From Dehalococcoidia bacterium (GTDB lineage Bacteria > Chloroflexota > Dehalococcoidia > UBA3495 > JAAXIE01): a stretch of DNA of 11,487 nt. The position numbers were made by a program, and so were the translations under genes. Below the pieces are notes generated by a model. It saw nothing but the letters and a program-made list of their open reading frames with translations. It was not told where the DNA came from and ran no database searches. The stretch spans positions 1 through 11,487 of the forward strand of contig JAAXIE010000216.1 in the NCBI GenBank assembly GCA_012270525.1, written 5' to 3'. Below are positions 6,920 to 11,487 of the stretch, piece by piece; position 1 is the first letter of the stretch; every line of letters begins with the position of its first letter.

Positions 6920-8635
6920 TTAGCGGGCGAGGGAGATGTCCACGATGGCGGGCTGGCCTGATTGCACGGCCTCGATGCCCTTCCTGATGGCGGGGATGAT
7001 GTCGCCGGGTTGGTCGACGGCTTGGCCGGAGCCACCGAAGGCCTCGAGCAGCTTGGCGTATTCGGGGCGGGGCTTGATGGTGGTGGCCCAGCGCACATCG
7101 TCCCGGGAGGCGAATCCGCCGGGGTAGGCCTTTTCCACTCCGCCCTGCTGGGAGGCGTAGCCGTGGTTGTTGAACACGACGGTCAGAATGGGCATATCGT
7201 ATTCCTGGCACATGCCGTAGCAGGAAATCACGGGGTTGTAGAAGAAGCTGCCGTCGCCGATGGCGCAGACTACGAGCCGGTCGGGGAAGGCGACCTTCAT
7301 GCCGAGGGCGTTGGGGAGACCCTGGCCCAGCCCTCCGAAGCTGCGCAGGTAGAGACCTGGCTGGGACCGCTCGCGGTAGCGCTCGAACACGCCACGGTGA
7401 GTGATGAGTTCGGTTACCACCACGGCGTCGTCGGGGACGGCCTCGTTGAAGGCATGGCTGGCGTAGCTGGGCTCGATGGGGAACCTGTCCTGTGCGGCCA
7501 GGGCTTCGTCGAGGGCAGACTGTCGCTGGGTGCGGTGCATCTGGTGCAACTCGGCCTCACGCTCCTGGATTCGACCGGCGTTGGAGCCGCTGCGGGGCTT
7601 GAGGTCGCGCACAATCTCCAGTAGGGCCTGCAGATTGGGCTTGACATGGCCGTGGACCTGGATGTCGCAGGGGAAGCCGGAGTAGGGCTTGAGGTGCCGG
7701 TCGGGGTCGACGCCGATGTCGACAACCTTGCAGTTGGCACTGGGGCACTTGGATGGCGGGTGCCAGGGTACGGGGCAGGAGAGGAGGACGATGAGGTCGG
7801 CTTGGGAGCGCCACGGCTCGACATCGTAGCCGAGGTGCAGGGGGTGTTCGGTGGAGATGTTGGTGGCATCGGCCCCGGAAGGCTCGACGACCGGCAGGGC
7901 GAGCAGTTCGGCCAACTCGGTGAGATAGCGCACGGATTCGGGATCCTTGCCAGCGGACTCGGTGAAGACCACGGGGTTGCGGGCTTCGATGAGGAGGCGG
8001 GCTATCTGCTCCAGCACCTGGAGGTCGGGCTGCGGGGCTGATGCTGCTTCGGGGGGTACCGGAAGGCGGTCGATCGCGATCTGTTCCAGCATGATTTCCA
8101 TGGGGGGGTTCACCAGGACTGGTCCCTGGGGCTCGGCCCGGGCAATCCGGCAGGCGCGGTGAAAGGTGTCGGCCAGGGTATGACTGGTGCGGACGGTGGA
8201 CTGCCACTTCACCAGGTCTTCCAGCAGGCGCGACGGGCCGCCGATGGAGCTGAGGCTGTGGAGCCACTGGGCACCCGGATCGACTTCCATTTCGCCGTAG
8301 CCGATGCTCTCGCCAGCCAGCACCACCAAGGGGGAGAAATCGTGCATGGCTCCGCGCAAGTTGGTGGCGCAGTTGAGAGCACCGGAGTTGGTGTGCAGGG
8401 GCACGGCGACCAGCTTGCCGGTGCCGCGGTGGTAGCCCAAGGCTGCACCGATGGCCAGTCCCTCGTGGCGGCAGTTCAGGTAGGTGGGAGCCTCTTCGCC
8501 CTCGGCCTTGCGCCGGGAGAGGGCTTCCCACAGGGGAGGCCACTCGGAGCCGGGCGAGCCAAACATGTGGTCAACTCCGTGGCTGTTGAGCACCTCGATG
8601 AGGATGTCTCCGCCGTCCATAATTCGCTCCGCCAT
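6920..8635 (-). CDS. TPP-dependent enzyme, acetolactate-synthase large-subunit-like
   Basis: A 571-residue member of the acetolactate synthase superfamily, diverged from the other TPP enzyme in this window. Visible in order: FGSPGSEWPP (25-34), the cofactor-activating Glu58 in NCRHEGLAIGAALGY, VPLHTNSG with His81, a central domain with ISTEHPLHLGYD (His264) and DIGVDPDRH (306-314), and the TPP/Mg2+ site from GDGS (460-463) to FNNHGY (Asn489-Asn490). RSFGGLGQGLPNALG (431-445) is the conserved segment ahead of the PP site. The ATG 8633-8635 has AGGAGGG (8642-8648) 6 nt upstream, which decides the start; the frame stays open upstream into the neighbouring gene but that part is low-complexity shadow. 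It follows the acyl-CoA dehydrogenase by 49 nt, so co-transcription is likely. No small regulatory subunit gene (ilvH-like) is nearby, which argues against a role in valine/leucine biosynthesis. Substrate unknown. Confidence 0.9.
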   Translation of the reverse strand: MAERIMDGGDILIEVLNSHGVDHMFGSPGSEWPPLWEALSRRKAEGEEAPTYLNCRHEGLAIGAALGYHRGTGKLVAVPLHTNSGALNCATNLRGAMHDFSPLVVLAGESIGYGEMEVDPGAQWLHSLSSIGGPSRLLEDLVKWQSTVRTSHTLADTFHRACRIARAEPQGPVLVNPPMEIMLEQIAIDRLPVPPEAASAPQPDLQVLEQIARLLIEARNPVVFTESAGKDPESVRYLTELAELLALPVVEPSGADATNISTEHPLHLGYDVEPWRSQADLIVLLSCPVPWHPPSKCPSANCKVVDIGVDPDRHLKPYSGFPCDIQVHGHVKPNLQALLEIVRDLKPRSGSNAGRIQEREAELHQMHRTQRQSALDEALAAQDRFPIEPSYASHAFNEAVPDDAVVVTELITHRGVFERYRERSQPGLYLRSFGGLGQGLPNALGMKVAFPDRLVVCAIGDGSFFYNPVISCYGMCQEYDMPILTVVFNNHGYASQQGGVEKAYPGGFASRDDVRWATTIKPRPEYAKLLEAFGGSGQAVDQPGDIIPAIRKGIEAVQSGQPAIVDISLAR

Positions 8636-8684
8636 TTGGCACCCTCCTAATTCGAATAGTTCTCGTGGATATGGGCTTGTGATC

Positions 8685-9872
8685 TTAAAGGTCGGTGACG
8701 TCGCGACCCAGCAGCCAGCGGGCCAGGACCATGCGGTGCATCTCGTCGGTGCCGCCGCCGATGCGGGCGTGGCGCAGGTTGCGGTAGAAGCGGCTGATGG
8801 GTAGCTCGTAGGTCTCGCCGATGCCGCCGTGCACCTGCAGGGCATTGTCGAGGCAGCGGTGGCCCCACTGGCCTGAAAGCAGCTTGATCAGGGAGCCTAG
8901 GTAGCGGGAGTCGCCGTCGACATCCCCGGAATCGTAGCGGGCGGCTGCGCCGTAGGTCATGGCCCGCAGGGCTTGGATGTCGACGAACATGTCGACGATC
9001 ATCCACTGGATGGCTTGGCGCGAGGCGATGGGCTTGCCGAAGCTGCTGCGTTGGCGGGCCCAAGCGATGCTCATGTCGAGGGACCGCTGCATCTGGCCCA
9101 AGGAGGAGGCCCCGCGGGTGAGGCGGTCGTGGGCCACAAGCCAACGCTGTCCCAAGCGGAAGCCGTAGCCCTCTTCACCGAGGATGTTGGTGTGGGGCAC
9201 AACGACGTTGTCGAGGGTCATCTCGCAGGTGGCCCGTTCGAAGGGGCGGTTGTGCCAGGTCTTGATTTCGGTGACGTTGATGCCGGGCGTTCCCTTGTCG
9301 ATGAGAAACATGGTGATGCCGCCACGGCGCCGCTTCTCCTGGTCGGTGACGGCCTGCAACATCCAGAAATCGCAGGCGAGGGAGTTGCTGATGAAGAACT
9401 TGTGCCCGTTGATAATCCAGTCGTCGCCGTCGCGGACGGCCCTGGTCTGCATGGAGCCTCCGGGGTCGGAGCCTGAGTGGGGCTCGGTCTGGGCGAAGGC
9501 GGTGCGCTTTTCGCCCCGGATTACGGGCTCCAGGTACTTGGGGGCTTGGTCGTCGTTGCATTCATAGAGGATGACGTTGACCGGGCTCTTGGGCAGCAGG
9601 ACGGCACTGCGGTAAATCTCTTCGTCGATGACGCATAGACCCAGCAGGCCCATGCCTCCGCCGCCGTGTTCCTTGGGGACGTGGGCGTCCCAGATGCCGG
9701 TGTCCTGGGAGACCCTGCGCAGATGGGGTTCGTGTTCGGGTTTCAGTTCGTCGTAGAGGTCGTCCTTGAGATACTCGACCTCAAGGGGCATGCACTCGCG
9801 GTCCACGACGTCGCGCACCATGTTCTTGAGTTGCAGGTGCTCGTCGGGGAGTTCGGCTAGAGAGTAGTCCAC
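8685..9872 (-). CDS. Acyl-CoA dehydrogenase family flavoprotein with atypical active site
   Basis: 395 residues, normal length for the FAD-dependent acyl-CoA dehydrogenase fold: helical N-domain (about 1-120), beta domain with the FAD/substrate segment FAQTEPHSGSDPGG (126-139) and WIINGHKFFISN (152-163), and C-terminal helical domain with RQRSSFGKPI (273-282) and QVHGGIGE (346-353). Normal enzymes abstract the alpha proton with Glu in a YEGT motif; here that place reads IGGGTDE with Gly373. The alternative Glu position of isovaleryl- and long-chain enzymes (helix G) reads AHDRLTRG with Asp249. Asp249 may be the base, or the protein may be a dehydrogenase homologue with another reaction. GTG start (9870-9872) has AAGGAG (9878-9883) 5 nt upstream. 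It is first in an operon with the TPP enzyme and has its own promoter. Confidence 0.92.
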   Translation of the reverse strand: MDYSLAELPDEHLQLKNMVRDVVDRECMPLEVEYLKDDLYDELKPEHEPHLRRVSQDTGIWDAHVPKEHGGGGMGLLGLCVIDEEIYRSAVLLPKSPVNVILYECNDDQAPKYLEPVIRGEKRTAFAQTEPHSGSDPGGSMQTRAVRDGDDWIINGHKFFISNSLACDFWMLQAVTDQEKRRRGGITMFLIDKGTPGINVTEIKTWHNRPFERATCEMTLDNVVVPHTNILGEEGYGFRLGQRWLVAHDRLTRGASSLGQMQRSLDMSIAWARQRSSFGKPIASRQAIQWMIVDMFVDIQALRAMTYGAAARYDSGDVDGDSRYLGSLIKLLSGQWGHRCLDNALQVHGGIGETYELPISRFYRNLRHARIGGGTDEMHRMVLARWLLGRDVTDL

Positions 9873-9913
9873 GCGGGCTCCTTGGGGGTGGGAATGGGGA
9901 TCAGGTTAACCGC

Positions 9914-9941
9914 ATTATAGCGGGTGGGGTTGGGTTGTGCA
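9914..9941 (-). promoter_or_regulatory. Promoter for the acyl-CoA dehydrogenase/TPP enzyme operon
   Basis: The minus strand carries a perfect TATAAT (9914-9919), with TGCACA (9936-9941, 4 of 6 to TTGACA) 16 nt upstream. Transcription would begin near 9907, giving a leader of about 35 nt that contains AAGGAG before the GTG start. The -10 is strong; the -35 is weak. Confidence 0.5.
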
Positions 9942-10064
9942 CCATCGGAGTTGCCAACGGCCGAACTTGCATCGGACTGTGCTCGGATGTACCGTTGCAT
10001 CAGCTTTGCGGGGTGTCGACGTAGGTGGGTGGTAATGCCTAAGCCTTGACAGAAGCACATACAA

Positions 10065-10072
10065 GAGGAGGG
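10065..10072 (+). promoter_or_regulatory. Ribosome binding site choosing the TTG start at 10082
   Basis: GAGGAGGG lies 9 nt before TTG 10082-10084. The upstream in-frame TTG at 10046 lies before this site, so translation probably starts at 10082. Confidence 0.5.
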
Positions 10073-10081
10073 CTGGCTCCA

Positions 10082-10360
10082 TTGGAACAACAACGGAGGA
10101 GTCCCGATGAGCGAAAGTCGATTCTGGCGCGGGCCATCGTCAACAGGGTAGCCCAGGGACGGAGAGTAGAATCCCAAGGGGATTATCAGGCGATTCTGGT
10201 TCGAGGTCATCGAGTCAATCATGTCTTGCATTTCCTCATCACTCTGTTCACGGTAGGTCTATGGGTGATCATATGGCTAGGCTTGGTCATCTTCGGCGGA
10301 GAGAAGAGAGAAGTGGTTGAGGTTGACGAGTATGGGCAAGTGCTGATCTCGCCACTGTAA
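10082..10360 (+). CDS. Small membrane protein of unknown function
   Basis: 92 residues from TTG 10082-10084. A basic N-terminal stretch with ILARAIVNRVAQGRRVESQ (14-32) and DYQAILVRGHRVNH (34-47) leads into one long hydrophobic segment, VLHFLITLFTVGLWVIIWLG (48-67) continuing to about residue 72. It ends in GGEKREVVEVDEYGQV. This layout (basic helix, short strand, membrane segment or hairpin, then E-V-x-V-DE-G tail) recalls small uncharacterised membrane proteins found in Actinobacteria and Chloroflexota. The N-terminus is likely cytosolic by the positive-inside rule. Function unknown. It is transcribed divergently from the acyl-CoA dehydrogenase and precedes another membrane protein on the same strand after 125 nt. 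Confidence 0.75.
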   Translation: MEQQRRSPDERKSILARAIVNRVAQGRRVESQGDYQAILVRGHRVNHVLHFLITLFTVGLWVIIWLGLVIFGGEKREVVEVDEYGQVLISPL

Positions 10361-10419
10361 ATGGCCAGGTGGACAAGTCATCTACGCCACAGGCATACGC
10401 GCCGCGCTGTCAAAGGGCA

Positions 10420-10425
10420 TATTAT
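10420..10425 (+). promoter_or_regulatory. Possible -10 element before the second membrane protein
   Basis: TATTAT (5 of 6 to TATAAT) lies 60 nt before the TTG at 10486 in the 125-nt gap between the two membrane-protein genes. No good -35 is seen at the correct distance, so the two genes might instead be read from a common upstream promoter. Confidence 0.22.
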
Positions 10426-10485
10426 TCGCCGAAAAAGCAAGCTTCTTGACTACCGTTTGAGAATGTCTTGCGTGGGAGTGAGAAG

Positions 10486-11055
10486 TTGAAATCGAGATTT
10501 AGTTATTGGCTATTCGTGTCCCTTATCCCCGTTGGGCTGTTGGCGTGCATCTGTCTTGTGGTTCTATCCGCGGCTCCGACCGACCCGGATACAGGAACTT
10601 TGGCCGGAGGCTGGAGTGCACTTGCGGCCCTCATGGTTCTTTTCTGGGCATATTGCCTGCTAGCCCTCACAGCAGGGATTGTTCTCAAGCTATTGGAGTG
10701 GCTTGAAACAGGGCGGGACCAACGTGAAGGTCAGCGTTATGCGGAATTGCATGACTGGCACCCTATCTCCAAGTCTTCTTGGCGAGCATCCCGAAATGGG
10801 AATGCTACGTTATCGGTGTCCCAGGTACTCCAGGGCAGAACGTATGTACTTACTATCAAGGCAGGTCAGGAATCCGTGTCCACCGGTGGGTTTTCCTGCT
10901 CGCTTTTCGCGTTGCAGTTCGGGGATTGGATCGCAGACACAATGTCAGAAGATGCTAGGCCGATAGACGCGGACGTCGTGGAAGAGAAGCGGCAGGAATG
11001 GGAAGAACGAGGCCTGGCAGTACGGTCGCAACGAACCCCAGTTGTGCGGAATTGA
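10486..11055 (+). CDS. Two-helix membrane protein of unknown function
   Basis: 189 residues from TTG 10486-10488, chosen because GGGAG (10473-10477) lies 8 nt upstream; an in-frame TTG at 10468 lacks such a site. Two membrane helices are visible, about 7-29 (WLFVSLIPVGLLACICLVVL) and 44-71 (ALAALMVLFWAYCLLALTAG). A cytosolic or periplasmic globular part of about 115 residues follows, with alternating beta-type segments (ATLSVSQVLQGRTYVLTIKAG) and a charged C-terminus VVEEKRQEWEERG. The gene is less GC-rich than the metabolic genes and uses mixed third positions. I do not recognise the family. No homologue or partner in the window explains it. Confidence 0.65.
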   Translation: MKSRFSYWLFVSLIPVGLLACICLVVLSAAPTDPDTGTLAGGWSALAALMVLFWAYCLLALTAGIVLKLLEWLETGRDQREGQRYAELHDWHPISKSSWRASRNGNATLSVSQVLQGRTYVLTIKAGQESVSTGGFSCSLFALQFGDWIADTMSEDARPIDADVVEEKRQEWEERGLAVRSQRTPVVRN

Positions 11056-11103
11056 TGGGCTGTGGGCTACAGGGCACTGTTCTGAGTACTCCGCATAGTG
11101 TAG

Positions 11104-11125
11104 TCGAGGTTGATATGGTGCACGC
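11104..11125. repeat. 22-nt exact direct repeat of VOC gene positions 1436-1457
   Basis: The 22 bases beginning TCGAGGTTGATATGG match 1436-1457 exactly in the same orientation; flanks differ on both sides. On the minus strand both copies can read HHINL, the N-terminal VOC motif. The 11-kb copy lies in no intact gene: its frame closes after about 20 residues. Confidence 0.75.
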
Positions 11126-11250
11126 GCCTTCCGCCCCACTAGTCCGTGTCCAAGCGGAGTCTCGGGCGGTCTCTAAGTGCCGAGGCATAGCATGCCGCCT
11201 TCAGCGTATAAGTAGCCCGCGTCCACGAATATGGCGAATCTATCCACAAG

Positions 11251-11276
11251 CAAAAAGAGGGGCCCCGAAGGGCCCC
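11251..11276 (-). terminator. Rho-independent terminator, minus strand
   Basis: On the minus strand a 7-bp all-GC stem GGGGCCC/GGGCCCC (11259-11265 and 11270-11276) closes on a TTCG tetraloop and is followed by TCTTTTTG (11251-11258). This is a textbook intrinsic terminator. It would end transcription of the minus-strand gene whose stop is at 11424, about 148 nt upstream in that direction. Confidence 0.8.
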
Positions 11277-11423
11277 AAGGGAGTCCATAAAGGAGCCTAG
11301 AGGCCCCGCAGCATCCTGCGAGCCAATCGCGGTTGCTGCGAGGACTATGTTAGTACGTGCCAGCCTTGCCGTCAAGAGGCCTACTAATGTCAATCATCTT
11401 TGGTGGTTTGCATGCGAGCCAGT

Positions 11424-11487
11424 TCATTCGCTGCTCAAGGAGGCCCGGACGGCTTCGATGATGCGTTCGGTGGTGGGGATGCAGTAC
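11424..11487 (-). CDS. C-terminus of an unidentified minus-strand gene
   Basis: The only sensible frame reading in from the right edge ends in CIPTTERIIEAVRASLSSE and stops at TGA (11424-11426). About 20 codons are visible, too few to name a family. GC-rich third positions and the downstream intrinsic terminator support a real gene end. Confidence 0.5.
   Translation of the reverse strand, partial: YCIPTTERIIEAVRASLSSE

Larger units (their letters stand above)
11056..11423. other. Gene-free stretch holding a repeat and a terminator
   Basis: No convincing coding region on either strand: the short open frames are low-similarity and lack ribosome sites. It contains a 22-nt exact copy of part of the VOC gene (11104-11125), a minus-strand intrinsic terminator (11251-11276), and a weaker inverted repeat CGCAGCA/TGCTGCG (11307-11313 and 11334-11340) with a 20-nt loop. 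Confidence 0.55.

Noticed and set aside
8636..8845. 70-codon N-terminal extension of the acetolactate-synthase-like gene
   Set aside because: It overlaps the end of the acyl-CoA dehydrogenase gene, is Ala/Thr/Ser/Pro-rich shadow sequence, and the ATG at 8633-8635 has a strong AGGAGGG site.
9857..10231. 124-codon minus-strand open frame upstream of the acyl-CoA dehydrogenase
   Set aside because: It covers the clear TATAAT promoter of that gene and the better-supported plus-strand membrane protein, and shows no family motif.
11307..11340. Inverted repeat CGCAGCA/TGCTGCG as a second terminator
   Set aside because: The 20-nt loop is long and no T run follows on either strand; noted only as a weak structure.
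11139..11393. 84-codon minus-strand open frame in the right-hand non-coding region
   Set aside because: It runs straight through the intrinsic terminator hairpin, has no ribosome site and resembles no known protein.
1..11487. CRISPR arrays, tRNA genes, insertion sequences and phage genes
   Set aside because: No regularly spaced repeats, cloverleaf-like segments, transposase motifs or phage structural genes were found on either strand.

Overview
This window looks like chromosomal DNA from a high-GC bacterium. Dense one-strand blocks of catabolic genes, strong AGGAGG-type ribosome sites and frequent GTG/TTG starts would fit an uncultured Chloroflexota (Dehalococcoidia/SAR202-like) genome. That placement is an inference from style and gene content; no rRNA or other marker gene is present.

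Layout. Positions 1-4753 hold a minus-strand block. In transcription order it reads: a benzoylformate-decarboxylase-like thiamine diphosphate (TPP) enzyme (4753-3083), a PepC/bleomycin-hydrolase cysteine aminopeptidase (2996-1629), a small VOC (glyoxalase-fold) protein with its own promoter (1473-1081), a 13-bp perfect hairpin, and a class III omega-aminotransferase cut by the window edge (891-1). Divergent from this block, a class IV aminotransferase (4952-5860) runs on the plus strand behind an extended -10 promoter.

Positions 5857-6815 form a compact minus-strand cassette of three small genes, visibly richer in A/T than its neighbours. The first encodes a DUF3467-like protein and is intact. 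The second has a HicB-like arrangement and an in-frame TGA near its start. The third is broken by a one-base frameshift. It looks like a decaying accessory operon, possibly of toxin-antitoxin type, lying between metabolic genes.

Positions 6920-9872 are a second minus-strand metabolic operon: an acyl-CoA dehydrogenase with unusual active-site positions, followed 49 nt later by a second, acetolactate-synthase-like TPP enzyme. Positions 10082-11055 carry two small plus-strand membrane proteins of unknown function, both with TTG starts chosen by ribosome-site position. The last 430 bases are mostly non-coding. They contain a textbook minus-strand intrinsic terminator, a 22-nt exact repeat of part of the VOC gene, and the last 20 codons of an unidentified minus-strand gene at the right edge.

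How the parts fit. Two aminotransferases of different folds, two TPP-dependent 2-oxo-acid enzymes, an acyl-CoA dehydrogenase, a VOC protein and a cytosolic aminopeptidase suggest use of amines, amino acids or peptides: deamination to 2-oxo acids or aldehydes, then TPP-dependent cleavage or decarboxylation. The substrates cannot be read from the sequence. No clearly new defence or mobile system is visible. The strongest candidates for novelty are the small decaying cassette, the atypical acyl-CoA dehydrogenase and the mosaic class IV aminotransferase.
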